Positions 1 through 12,991 of a stretch of 64,000 bases of DNA are shown in pieces. The translations under genes were made by a program, and so were the position numbers. Source of the stretch: Ladona fulva (Eukaryota > Arthropoda > Insecta > Odonata > Libellulidae); contig KZ308256.1 of assembly GCA_000376725.2 (NCBI GenBank), positions 409,119 through 473,118 on the forward strand, written 5' to 3'. Positions within the stretch are counted from its first letter, which is position 1. The number at the start of each line of letters is the position of its first letter. The notes beneath the pieces were generated by a model. It did no database searches, was not told the origin of the DNA, and was given only the letters and a program-made list of their open reading frames with translations.

Positions 1-3000
1 TTTTCAGTCACGACTCAGAAATTAATAAGATGAGTATAATATTTTGTATAAGTATCGTAAATTCCACATAGGCGCTGCTATTGGGTAGGACAACGGGTTC
101 TCAGTCGTCTTGTGTTTATGCAATTCTACTGAAATAATAAAGCGCACTTTATTCAAAATTCTAAACCTAAAAAAAATGTGTTCGACTAAAATACCCCTCA
201 CTCTCCTCTCCTCTTTATTATCTAGTTATACGAATAAACTATTCTGCATGTTTGATTTTACCTAAATTATAGAAATCACCTTCAGGTGATCATTAATCTC
301 ACCGTTGACTATGACAATTACTTTATTAGGTGGGATATCTAGCAAATTCAAATCCTAACACAGACCCGTTGCATATTTCAAAATTATACATCAAAACTTA
401 CGTCATTAAAAACAGACGAAATCTATGAAATTTTCATTCCGCCCAAAATCTTGCACCATTGGAATGAAATCTTATCTTACTAGGCGCCATGCCTCAGGGA
501 ACTTTCCTCTTGCGAGGATAAATAGGAAGTGGATGCTTTCGGGAATCGATTTATATTTTATCGATAATTCACGTCATTTCCATTCCCCTTCCGACTTCAT
601 GTAGTAGATCACGTATTGAATGTATGCGCAAGCGCAGTTACCTCCGTATGTGGCAACTCCCTCATCATTCGTCCGTTACCACTGCGTAAAAAATAAATCG
701 AGGGTCATAATCGAGATTTAATGCGCATATAATGACTCATCCCACATCGTCGACAGGATTCCACGAGGCATTTTATCATAAGCTTCCCACGCCTTGCTCC
801 CCGAAATCCTTCTCCCCAGAATTTTTCAATTTCTTCGCACGGCCGGAGATGGAGCCGTTGCTGGAAGCGTTGTCTCGGCCCACATTTATGAGACACCCCA
901 TTGGCCCCCTTGCAGAATTTAAAACCATCGCCTTATATGCGTACAAATCCCCACGCCACATAAGAGCCCGGCCGCGTGTTTGCAAACGGCCCACCATACG
1001 ACATATGCTCCTCTCGGTCCCATTTAGTACCATAGCTTTACTTTCGGTGGGTTTAGAAAGAGATGGAGGTTTATTGATGTGGAATGGGGCCAGAGGAGCA
1101 GCCCCACTTGATCTATGATCAGTCCGAACTCTCATTCTTTATCGAGGCGAAGAGGCACAGAGTCCCCGGCTTGGGCGCGCAAGAACAATTGCTACCCTAC
1201 GAGCGGGAAAAGAAAAGAAAAGCGCGGATAACAAGAGACGGTATCCCGGCGAATGCCGTAAGGGGTTGATAGTTCTTCTGGGTTGGAAGGCGGGAGAAGA
1301 GGGAGTGGGTAAGATAGATGGTGGTAAGATGAATGAGGCTACTTTGGCCAAGGGAATTACGGAGAGGTATGGAAATAGAGAAGATTAGAAAGGTATATTG
1401 AGCCGAAGGAAAGTGAATAGAGAAGGTCGAAGAGAGGGCAAAGAAAATGGGTTAAATGTCTTGGAGGTCGACTGAAGAGGATTCGGAAATGCCTATTTGG
1501 ATATGCGACGGCTATGGGAGATTGAAGAGCCGTCTTTTGAGTGCGGCGGCGAAAATTCGGGCGACAGATTTTCTCCTAATCCGTCAATTCTATTTGTTCT
1601 TTAACTTATCTGGAGGAAGATTCTAAGAAGTATAGTTCTCAATCGTTTGATGGAATACTATCGACTATTGGATTATGTCGCAAAAAATGGGAGATGAGCT
1701 ATTTTTCTTGGGGTGCAAAATTTTGGTAGGAAATTGAAAAAACATCAGAATGTTCAGAGGCGAGCATTACCTGCCTGTGCATGTAAATAATATTGCTCAA
1801 ATTGAGCGTTAGTGATAAAATTATCAGCTTTCAATCACTGTGAATAAATTTCCCTCCAGGGAAAACGGAAACCAATCTATAAGTTGAACGATTCCAAAAG
1901 AATTGGAGGATTTGATAAAATGTTAATTAATGTCCCAACATTTTCAAATGTATCTGTTTTCCTGATTTTCAGCTGAATATTGATACAATTCGGAGCATAT
2001 GTATGTGATTATTATGAAAGAAATATATTACCCTCCTAATGAAAAGAACGATGTCATGGCCTTCTTGAAATATATATTCTAGATTCAATTCTCAACACAT
2101 TTCTTTACTCATCGTATTATTGTTTCATTATCTTATTTATAGATCTGTATTACATAAATACCGAGCAAGCCGCCTTTCGGCGTGAGGCAAGGGATGCAAA
2201 CACCAAGCGTTCCAGTTACCTCTTAAGCACATTGTTATCGCGTATCATTCGCGGATCTTATTTTATCTTATTTTATGCTCGACACCGGATAATTTTGTTT
2301 ACTAGCTCAATTTTCAATCCATTAATGTTCTGATTCCTCCATCTTAGTCAGATCCTCCCTCAGGACCTTTCTTCGGAAACTAATCTTGAAAATACATATC
2401 CACGAACAATATAAATTCAGAGAGTATGTCTACTGAGAAAAGATATTTCGTACTAAACCTCACCTGCTTCCTTAGCTTTTCCCTCGATTTTTGCAGACGC
2501 TTGAAATGATAGACCTATGTGCGACACTTTGGTAGCTTCCAAGCTGTCGGGGTATTTTTCGAGGGAAGTGAAATATAAGGGTTGTCTAAGGACGAAAAAC
2601 CATTCCTTGATAAATCCCTTCCGCGGCATCGTATTCTCTTTCATAGTTTATGCGAAAGGCAAGACTGAGGAAATTTCTCTTTGTTGTGTGCTGAAATAGA
2701 CTGAAGTAAAAGAATAATACTATTTGCTGCTTAGAAAAATGGCTATTTCAGCTCACACAAATCAGATTCATCACAAAATAGTCATTGTGATCCAAAAGGA
2801 GATTAAAGTTCGAACAAATTATAGGTGAAATAATATTGCGATTTCCCCTATTATCGAATCCTTGCAGCAAATACATTAAAAAACGTTAATTGCTAATAAT
2901 CCTTTCCACAAGAAGCAGCGCGAATAATCGAAATGTATATCAATTTCGATTATTTTCAGTTTTTAGTAGCACTATTACGAATTACCAGCTCAGATTAAAA

Positions 3001-6000
3001 GTGTAATTTGAAATATAGTCAGGAGTAAAATATCTTAAAGATGTGAATAAAGTAAATGCGTAAAACGTTTATGGAAAGTTAAATTATCTATCCATTAAGT
3101 TAACTATCCATTTTAGAAAGCCACAAATAAAATTAGTAAAATATTGACAAATCATTTTACTTTTGTTGACTCTCCAGATTTTGCATAAGTTTTACGGGTT
3201 GTTAAATAAACTGAACCATTTTGCGAAAAAAACTGGGTAATCCATTTTATTGTGTAGCATAGTAAAACTTAAATATCTGAAGTTATCCTGTTAACCTTGT
3301 TGTTTCAATGGAAAAGATCCTTAGCATTCCTGAAGAAAAGGATAAGGATGGCATTGCACGAACAGTCGTGCGAGTGAGAATATTCTTGAGGAGAAAAGGA
3401 CTGAAAAAAGTCGGATAGGGGTGGGACATGAATCCGGGTCTTCCGCTTTCCGGGCGAATGCCCCGGCAATTGAGCTCTTTTGCCCAAACATATATTCATG
3501 CCATTTTTGGGAGACAAGTACGCCCGATATATCTAGCACGGTCGTGCTAGATATTTCTTATGTCCGTTTTTCCCCGGGAATACTGTTTGGTATTCGTTTT
3601 ACATGTTTGTTATGACAAAACCTGCTATTTATATATCAAACTTTTAATCAGAAATACAAATAGCAAATGAATAATTCAATCTTTTGTATTTCTAACAAAT
3701 TAGTGACATATTGAATAACAAGTTTTCACATGTGAGCCGATTTCTCCCATTAACATTTTTGGAAGAATTCGTGAGTTGCTCCCATTAAAGCATTCTTTTA
3801 ATGAAATCCTTAACAGAACTTAAAGTACAGGTAATAGTTTAATTTCGAATTAGAGAGGGGTTTCATATTCGCCGAGGTAACTAGAAGTTACATTGCAGGA
3901 CTGTGCTGTATATAGATCAACGTAACTGTTGCATCGAAGTTCTGTCACTGGTTGGCTGCTGAAGTCGTTACAGATAGAGAAACGATTAGGTAATCACATT
4001 GGAGAAATCGATAAGCATCCGGGATTTATGGATCTGAGTATAAGGAAGAGCCGAAGATGTCCTTGGCAGCAAAAAGAAATCGGTGCCTCTGCAGAAATCA
4101 AAGGGAAAGGCATTTGAGGTGAGGAGGGAGAGAAAGGAGATGGGTGGTGGAGGAGGTTCAATTTAGAGTTTTATCGTCAGAGACATCCTGCCTTTCGCCC
4201 TACACGAGATTTTATGGGAGAAGGTTGACTAGAACGTGAGATGGTATCGGAGAGTGGAGCTTCGACGTGACAAATGGGAGAATACAACGGTCCCCACTCC
4301 CTCTCCATCCCACACTTCGTGCTCGTAGTATACTATATCTTACCTTCCTCTTCTAACCAGGTGAATCCTAATTCCATGCCTTAATCGCGATTCTAAATAC
4401 GTCGCAGTCCAACAACACGAGGGAGTAACCTCTCACCGTGGCCCGAATTCTTGCTACCATTCGATGCATCTCAAAACCCGAAGCCATCCAACAGTTTCCG
4501 AATCTTTTCAACTTGTGCCAATGAATCACCAAATTCGTGCGCCTTCCAATTTGCTCCACTGCTCTTCCCGACATATTTATGACCTTTATAAATATCGATA
4601 TAGAGGCATACATCTATATCATCCCCGTCTACGGTGCAGGAAGTGCTTTACATATTCGAATTCAGGAGGAAGCAATTGCCAGATTCTTCGCCATTTGCGC
4701 TCCTCACAAAACCCTCCCTCTGGCGCCGGCTGGGAAAATTTAAGGTTAAGCCCATCATATTGTCAATACGCACTTTGGTTTAAGGGGAAATTTTCTGAGT
4801 GATTGAGCTTTAAAGGGGTATACACTCAGCACACTGTAATGCAAATCCATTTACTTGGTACTTAACCCAAAAAGATCGTGGACTGACTTACTTGTTTCTT
4901 CTGATGCTCGAATACGTCATATTTTACTTGCGTGTCATTGACGCATTTGTTAAGAATAAATCTTTTTCCTTCGCCACATTCCATATATGTTGTTGATTTT
5001 TTTTACGACTCAAGTGATTTCTTCATGATTTTTTAGTGTAAAACTAAGTTTGTTCTCAATAAGCAAAGAATGGTCCTGATCAGCAAGTTAGGATTTTTTT
5101 CAGTGAATAACACGTTTAAATTTGGATTCACGCTGGAATAATTTACTATTAATATGACGTTTGCATTTAATGTAGATTTAATGGTAGTTTCCTGTTGAGT
5201 GGTAACTCTTCTGTTGGTTTTTCTAGGCAGATGGATGTTTTATGTCTTAATTTAGAAACTAATGCGTTGCCATTATTTAATGATTTATAAATTCTAGGGA
5301 TTTAAAGAAGGATTCGATGCCATTTGTCCTCATAAATAAAATGATAAATCAATTTCCTATTTGTTTCCTAGAAAATGGTTCATCCAGAAGTGATTAAATC
5401 AGAATTAATCATATTTTTTAAATTTATCACAATATTGAATTCTTTATGCGTAGGAGACTATAGGTTTCTAAATATTTAACAGCAACAATAAAAGACGTTT
5501 AGTTACTTGGATTTTATAACAATGCATTTCTATTGATTCAACTCAGTTGATTGCTGTCGATATCGAATACATATTTTGACGAATTCCTGCAGCTAACATT
5601 AACAGATAAGGTGGCTATACTATTCGCAAGTCTAGAATTGGACTCTCAGATATTTTCTAAGCTTAGAAAAGATGTTTTCGTAACGCAACATCAGCTATCT
5701 ACATTTAATTAAAAAATCTTTATTAAATTGTTTTTTCTTGGGTATGCAGAGCATTGTATTACTTAGTGAACTACGGTGTAGCATTGGAATTTTCCAAGCT
5801 GCAAACATCTCATTTTGGTTGTGTATATGCCTCATTTGAATGGCTGATTTGTTTTAATTCATATTTCCAAGACAGGCTAGGAGTCTCAACGAGATCTAGA
5901 AGATCAAAATTCTGTGCGGTTAAGAGCGTCATTCAACTTATATTACCCAGTCCAATTTTCTCCCTTTCCAACGTAAACGTGCCATCATGAAAACTTTGCG

Positions 6001-6690
6001 AAGATATCTTTAAGTATGTCCATCAAAAGCCTGCTGAAAATATTAATGGTCAATCTCCATTACGTTATTATATTGAAAGGAATATAATGGAATTTATTGG
6101 CCTCAATTCCTTAAGTATACCTAAGCTTAGAATTTGGGTTACATTCATAATAAATGCGTAAAAACCTATACCAATTTACCCAGTTTAACGTATTTAAAAT
6201 TTCAAAATGGTTCCAGTTTAGTATTTCATTTTAAATTCCACCATAAATTCGTTTTTATGCGGTAGGTCTTTGTCACGTGTAACTGCACAAAAATTGCACA
6301 AACTGGACCTTAGTTGTTATTTCTCGTCAAATAGGTTATACACATAAGAATTACTTAATTATACCCATTTTACTTTGAAAAATAACAAATAATATTCACT
6401 ATTTCCTAATTTCCTAATACACCTAAAAGGACTTTATATTTCAACCAAAATTAAGATGCTAAGTATATCTTTTTCAAATATAATAATTAAAAATCTCAAA
6501 TTTCTTCTAAAACTTTGTAGATTTCTGAGTACATCAAAACTATAGTATGGGCTTATTTCTAATATTTTTAATAAGAATAGGTTACCAATCAATAACGTAG
6601 AATGTTTGTATCTATGTATATGTGAATATACACATATTCGCCTCAAACTCGAGAAGCAGATGTCGCTCAACTTTCAAACTTTGAAGATTG
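1..6690. other. Non-coding stretch, no gene recognised
   Basis: AT-rich DNA with only short chance open frames. Around 700-1300 the base composition rises in GC and both strands carry open frames of about 120 codons, but these overlap each other, show no recognisable domain and have no splice or codon evidence. A purine-rich stretch lies at about 1200-1470 and another at about 4090-4260. Apart from the palindrome at 3529-3554 listed separately, I see nothing I can annotate. Confidence 0.6.
3529..3554. repeat. 26 bp near-perfect palindrome
   Basis: The arms atatctagcacg (3529-3540) and cgtgctagatat (3543-3554) are exact reverse complements separated by two bases (gt). The symmetry does not extend into the flanks. 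It could be the core of a decayed fold-back element or a dimeric protein-binding site. The sequence alone does not decide. Confidence 0.6.
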
Positions 6691-6694
6691 TAAA

Positions 6695-6760
6695 GTGTCT
6701 TCCGTGGACAGATAATAGGCTACCGTTTATTTACCTAAGTGTCCCCGGTTCGACTCAAGA
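6695..6760 (+). repeat. tRNA-related SINE-like unit (degenerate)
   Basis: An A-box-like sequence begins at about 6705 (TGGACAGATAATAGG) and a B-box-like GGTTCGACTC begins at 6747. The 42 bp spacing is that of internal RNA polymerase III promoters in tRNA genes. The intervening sequence reads like a degenerate anticodon arm, but no 7 bp acceptor stem is visible, so this is not called as a functional tRNA. A tRNA-derived SINE head is the likeliest explanation. No clear tail or target duplication was found. Confidence 0.45.
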
Positions 6761-8410
6761 CTTTTAAAACTGTTTTAGTAAGAATTGCATGTAACACTCA
6801 CTTTTATCTCTTTGCATGGTTTATTTAATTTGCAAAATTAAATCAGAAAGAATGCCGAACGATATGGAGACAAGCTAAAAAAGAAGGGAAATAGAAAAAA
6901 ACATTTTTATTCCGATCATAGAATATTGCTTTCTGTTCAAAATTGCGAGAATTTTCATAAAATAGATTAAACTTTTTCTAAACTTTTGAGAGATAAGTTT
7001 CTTTTTAGTACAAATAATACTACTTCATTTCTATCTCTATTTTTCTCGTTGAGAATCAACGGGTCCTTCAGCTAGTTCCATATACATCTAATAGTTCAAC
7101 CAGAGAAGTTTTAAAACATTCAAATGAGATATGGAATAAAGCGCGCTTTAAGAAAAGCGCTAAAGAGCGCCGGAGCGCTCCGAATATGAGCGTTCTGAAG
7201 ACATTTTCCTCTTACCTGCGTTTAAGGGTTAGAGATGAAAATCTCATTTCGAAATTACCCGTTTTAAAGCATGATCACTCCTTTCAAGTCACCCTCTTTA
7301 ACCTTCCTTTCCTCTATATTTAATATCCGGAGCGAAAAGAAAGAGAATCCCATCGGAAATAATAAAAGGGATCGCTTCGAAAGCAACTCGCGACAGAATT
7401 CCTTCCCAATAACTTCTTTTTTCTCAACAGATTCAGAGTGCTCTGGAAATCAGCAATTTATCGCTCAAATTTGCATTCATCCAAAAGTAATGCATCGCGA
7501 GTGCTTTCCTCTTAAGGATGACAAGGGGCATTTCTCAATCGTTAGACCTCCTTTACTCACCTCTCAATTATAGGCACCGGAATAAATAAGTGGCGGAATG
7601 GCCCTTTTTCCTACGACGGAATTGATGCTGAAGACTCCACTGGCTAAGGGGATTCTGACCACGGACAATTTTTTTCCCGTTTCCTTTGGCAGGACCGTGA
7701 GCCGTCACATCCTCTACATATAGCTCAACCTAGAATAAAATAGGAAAAGGATTTCATCTGAAGGCCTTTTACTCGGCCCGTTTTGTTATCAGCCACTCTC
7801 CGTGACCTCCTACCCAGTGATGGTTGCACGTTCTATATATCTCTTTCCCCTACAGAAAGCCGATCCACAAATACTGTGCTTCCTATCATGTCGACATCGG
7901 ACCATTTTATTTCGTCCTCCTTTCATCCTAAATATTTTCTGCGCCCTTATTCCTTGGGCATCTTATTCCTACTCATGCTCGTAAATTCAACCCTTCGCTC
8001 ATAACTGTTTTCTAGATTGAGGAGATGACTTCGTATCTTATAGGCTATCTTCTCGGCGGGAATATTTAGGTAAGATGCAATATCGAATTCGGAAAGATGG
8101 CGGATTTTTTATGAAGATTGGTAACCTTGCAGCAGATGGGCCGGGTGTTAATAAATATTGGTTCATCTTGGGAGAAATATGAGATGGGATATAATTAAGG
8201 TGGGAGCTTTTTCCAATGTGTCGTAAATATAAGCTGTCCCCGGTCATAAAATTATTAATACTATTTCGTTAGCTTCTGTTAGGAAAAATTAAGATTTCTT
8301 GATTATCGTTAATATTACTGTGTAATTTAGTGTTGATAGTGATTCTGCATCTAATATAACTTCTGTAACGAAATGAATTTTTAGTTGAATGTCCGTATAA
8401 TTAAAAAAAC
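6761..8410. other. Non-coding stretch
   Basis: No exon or RNA gene is recognised. The one structured item is the GCGC-rich cluster at 7141-7197. Open frames at about 7270-8000 have no recognisable domain and lie in moderately pyrimidine-rich sequence. Confidence 0.55.
7141..7197. repeat. Cluster of AGCGC/GAGCGC motifs
   Basis: Within 57 bp of otherwise AT-rich DNA there are repeated short motifs in both orientations: gcgcgct, aagcgct, gagcgc, the palindrome ggagcgctcc and gagcgtt. Subterminal motif clusters of this kind occur in hAT-type DNA transposon ends. No matching opposite end or target duplication was found nearby, so the assignment is an inference. Confidence 0.35.
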
Positions 8411-8578
8411 AGCGACATGACTTGGAATTGAACCCAGGTCTTTCACTTTCCAGGAAGATATGCCTACCACTAAACTACTATTCTGCGTTTCTTCTACACT
8501 GTAATGGCATGTTAGTTCAGTGTTTAGAATACCTGCCCGGAAGTGGGAGACCTGGGTTCGAGTCCCAGTCATGTCGCT
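8411..8578. repeat. Palindrome of two head-to-head tRNA-like units
   Basis: The right arm on the plus strand carries an A-box-like TGTTAGTTCAGTG (from 8510), a B box GGTTCGAGTCC (from 8555, 45 bp away, tRNA spacing) and a perfect T-stem pair ctggg/cccag (8552-8556 and 8564-8568). The left arm is the same kind of unit on the minus strand: A-box-like complement at 8462-8478 and B-box complement ggaattgaacc at 8424-8434. The two arms begin and end with the inverted sequence agcgacatgact/agtcatgtcgct and differ by scattered substitutions over about 70 bp, leaving a loop of roughly 28 bp. The right unit lacks acceptor-stem pairing within itself, so neither half is a normal tRNA gene. It is best described as a fold-back or MITE-like repeat built from tRNA-related (glycine-tRNA-like) sequence. 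Confidence 0.65.
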
Positions 8579-11500
8579 ATTTATCACAACTTTATCCAAT
8601 CTAAGGGTTTTAAAGCGGACAACTCTTTGTGCAAAGTCTAACACCTTTTCCGATTCCTTTTTTAAATTTACGCTATAAATGACTGATATTTCATTCACGA
8701 TAAAATCTAAAATGCTCTCTTTGAGGGCGAAATACGTATTGGGTCGAATCAGCCGATTTTTTTAATAGTTGTGGTGTTTCCTTAGCAATAAAATCTGTTT
8801 ATTAAAATCTCTGCTTCCGTGTAAAATCAATTGTAGAATATTTGCAGAAATTTTATTAAAGTATAAAGCGAAATATTCGTGGGTATTGGGGGGTTCATTG
8901 ACTCTCATTCAATTATTTTAGCTTTTACTATGAGTCTAATTAAAGAATAGCTTGAAATGTATCTTCTGCTGAAATATTGAAAGACTTCGAGTTCTTGTTT
9001 TTAAATTCCATTATCTCTATGCTCATTGAATTTCTATTCTGATGAAAAGTATTGAAGATATTGAAGTATTATAAGAACTGGACTATCGGAAGATTCTTGC
9101 CGGGTGAACAACTAAATTTCCGTAGGATAATTATTTACCAATTTTCCCCCCATTTGAAAGATAATTTCGTAAACACTATTTATATGATACCAAAGTTAGT
9201 AAACTATCTTTCTGAAAATGTATTATTTTGAAGTTAAAAAAAAACTTGGACGCTATAAAAATAGTGAACGTAGTTTGTTCCACTGTTGGTTTAGTAACGA
9301 TTCATGAAGGATATTAATATAGATATCGGTATCGTAAATTATCTGGAGCAATAATATTCCCCTGTACTTGGAAGCAAAAACAAAATTAAGTAAAGTCGGT
9401 AGAATAGCTATTGTTATGGGACATTCAATGTATTAGCAGCTACGTTCTTATTTCCTGACGTTTTTTATTGTGTTTTGATAAATATTTTTCGCTTTCTCTT
9501 AAATATCTTTTGTAAGTCTATTTTTATCTAACTTACTGGCGATTTAAACGGATTAGCAATCGATTCGAATTTGATGGAATGATCAAAACTTATGACGTAT
9601 TTTCTATGCATTCCATATCTGTGCCACAGTCAACGCTGAAATTCTGAGATCAAAATGAATGTAATATAATCCAAGGTTTGATTTTCAAATTAAACTGATG
9701 AAATTTCTAAAGAAAACAAATAACAATTAGATAGAGCTATCTGCTTATTTATGGTTGTTTTTTTTTGGTTAAGAATCATGTCAAGGAGAAACCTGATATG
9801 TGGAATTGAAAGAAAATCTAGATAAAACGTCTACCAAGAAAAAGCATCTCATGGAACTCAGGAGATACAATCGAACGCAGAATGTGTAGGTCATTCTTCT
9901 TTCTCTGTTGCTTACATTAATGCCATTCTCCCTCGAACGGTTAAAGGTTTGCATACCAAATAATCTCTCCAGCGTTCAACACACCCTTGATCTTGTATCG
10001 CCTTTTTATCGATTGCATTGCTTTCCTTTCCTTCGGAGACCCTTACGCTTACGGCGAAAGCGAACATATCTGTCAAACCATCTATTCAAGAAAATAACTT
10101 AGCTGATAACGGCGGAAACCGAACAGGAAGCGGTCAGAAATTTTGAACGAAGGGATAAAATGGAAGGCCGATAAAGGCGAATGCTTCCCCTTATTGGGGC
10201 TGTCCAATATCCCGTTCTATACGATACCTCTCGATGCTGGAAGTAGAACTCATTTCATTAGTGGCCTACTAACCCGCTTCCGCCCCGCATTATGTAATTG
10301 TCAAGATTTGTATGGGCAATTCTTCCTATAACGGACGACTTACATGTATTGGAAATAATTTTGCTCTCCGGAAAATCGTACCCTTGAAGAAAAAATGGCC
10401 TCCTCTTGCAGGAAATCTTCCCTCTAGGGATCATTCTAGATCCCCTCTTGTTTTCGACCCATTGAAAATGCTCGCTACCATGCTTCTCAACCCTCTGCTT
10501 CGTGGAACACAAAAAAAGCATCACCTTTATACTCTACTCTGTCGCTGCACTTATCTTCCCCTCTTTACTCTTCGCTTTCTTCATTTTTTACATTATTCCT
10601 CGCTTTTTATCATGATTCTTTCTTCCTCCTTTTCTCACTTTTATGTTGTATACCCTACCATTTCCCCCATCCATTGTATCCGTAACTTATCCTCTTATTC
10701 AGTCCTCCGTGCTAGGAATTGAAATTCCGCCGGTGGAATTCACACACATCCGTGCTCTGAATGGGGTTCGAATCGGCGGCTACAGAGTTAGAGACGTCAC
10801 CAAGGTCGACCTCAGCCCATTTTTGCTCTGTAAGAATGTTTCTGTTCAGTAAATGGCTTGCTCTTTATCGTTCCCTTCTTGCTTACCCACTTAGCGCGTT
10901 ACCCGTTCATGTTTCCATTCAGTCTTCGCCTTCGCTTTATAAGGATACGACGATCTGAGCGCTTTTTCCGCGATAGCCGACTTGACGACTAAAAATGAAA
11001 TTTAACGATCCTTTCTAATCGGTGATGCGACAACTGACAGTTATTTTAAAGTTTGTTAGTAGTGCAACTTATTTCAATTTATAATATAATGAAATCTGAA
11101 AATTGAGGGAGATGTCTAGTCTTCATCTAATGTCGTAAATTGAGAAACTATGGAAGGTTCAGCTGCATTGGGTAGCTTCTGTTTACTGTACCTTATAATT
11201 TATAGTCTTCTCAATTGTTATTGCTCAAATTATCCTAAATATTGGTATAATGAAACGTGTCACATTCTTCCTTTTAGCCCTCAAAATGTTACAATTTAAA
11301 TAATGAGGTCGCTGAATTACCTCATCGCTCAAAACAGACTAATGATATACGAGTAATTTTTACATTTCGATATTATTATATAATTATACGTTTGTGTAGT
11401 AAATTCTGAAAGTACTATCGCTCATTTGATGTTTAATTCAATTGTTACCCGCTTAGTTGCAGCGGACGTATATTATTCATATTGGTCACATCGAGTACCG

Positions 11501-12970
11501 GAGATGATGATAATTGTTTATTGACCCATTATGTCAGTGAGCCTTCATAACTTTCTCAGTTTATTAATTTGCAAAATTTCCCGCAACTGTAATTTACTTT
11601 CGAGTTGAGATAATATTTGTCATCACCAATTTCTGACTTCTAACCTCACAAGAAATCAGTAGAAAAAAGGCAGTGCTCATTCTTCTAAGCGTAATTTTTC
11701 TGTGTATGGAAAACTCAATCATTTAATTTACAATGTTAGCAAACCTGCGGATCTCAATTAAAGTCTTATAATTTACCTAACCCCTAACCCATAAAACTAA
11801 TCATAACTATATCTCTCTATCAACTGAATCAATTCTGTATCGGGCTCTATCGATTGAAGATAGCGGAAAGGCAGGTTTCGTGATTACTCTTATAAATAAT
11901 AACAAACACACTTTAAATAAAATTAGTTGCGCTTTTAATGAACATATTTGAAGGTTTTACGTCTCAATTTGAAGATTTCGAGACTGCAAGAATTTTTATA
12001 ATAATTTTTGTAACGAAGTTTGGTCGCTCTTGTCGAATTCAAAGTCACATCTTATGGAAGTCTAGAATTAAATTTTTGTGAAAATATTATGAAATAGAGA
12101 AGTGTATTTCAAGGATTCCGTAATAACATTTGTAACTTAAATAAAACTGCGCGTACATGAACAATTCCGTTGGATCATACACACAGAAACTAGGGTCTAC
12201 GAATGTAGGTGATTTACGTCATCCTTGCAACGATGCAGCAAAAATTAAGTGGCTTCATCACTTTTTCTGTGGATTTCAAAAGTTTTCGAAATACCTCAAG
12301 GTTTTAGTATGCAGTTTCCTGTGTAATTTACATGTATTGTTTTATTTTCGCGTTGAAATTCAGAATATTCTCTTTTACCTAACCTAGAATATCCAGTAAA
12401 AGTGTGGCTCTCTGAGGCCTAAAGTCACCTAATAAAGGGTCGCATAATCTTTAAGTGCTGAGATTTCGCCCTGAAGACATTGCATCGGTGGCCGTTGGAT
12501 TCTTTTGATTTAATCGCGCAAGGGACATAACTTGAAGTGATCAACTAATGCAATTCTGTGTTCGAATATAGTTTTTCTTTTACTTGTCCTTTTTGGTTGA
12601 ATTTCATCTCTGAAACGACATCCTCTCTCTTCACTACCCTCCGTACGTGCACTACATTCTATCCGAGGCCACGCCGCCTAGATTGGTACATTAAATTTTT
12701 CCAACTGGTGGATCCGAGGACATACACAAGCATCGTATATACACGCGGCTACATCTGCCTTTTGGCAATGGAGCCAAGTAGCACGCTACCGCATAGACGC
12801 GAGCGTCGCCATTCTGCCACCCTCAAGATTCTATTTCGCTTCTTCCTTTGGTAGACACTCTCCGGTGGGGATAAATCGATAGTATTTCTATGCCGACGGC
12901 TTCCGTGCCCTTTCCGATACCACCGTATTTCATTTCCGTCGTGAAAAATTCCAGTCAAGTGGTAGGTTTG

Positions 12971-12991
12971 GGAGCGGGACTATCCCGAAAC
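12971..12991 (+). repeat. Dispersed 21 bp motif, copy 1
   Basis: The sequence ggagcgggactatcccgaaa plus one further c matches the copy at 14400-14420 at 20 of 21 positions. It contains the small hairpin cggga-cta-tcccg. The flanks are not obviously similar beyond a few bases. It is probably a fragment of an interspersed repeat. Confidence 0.5.

Noticed and set aside
705..1135. Overlapping open frames of about 120 codons on both strands in a GC-richer island
   Set aside because: They are antisense shadows of each other, with no domain, no splice evidence and no conserved motif. GC-rich sequence lengthens open frames by lowering stop frequency.
10755..10780. B-box-like ggttcgaatcg
   Set aside because: No A box at tRNA spacing and no stem pairing.
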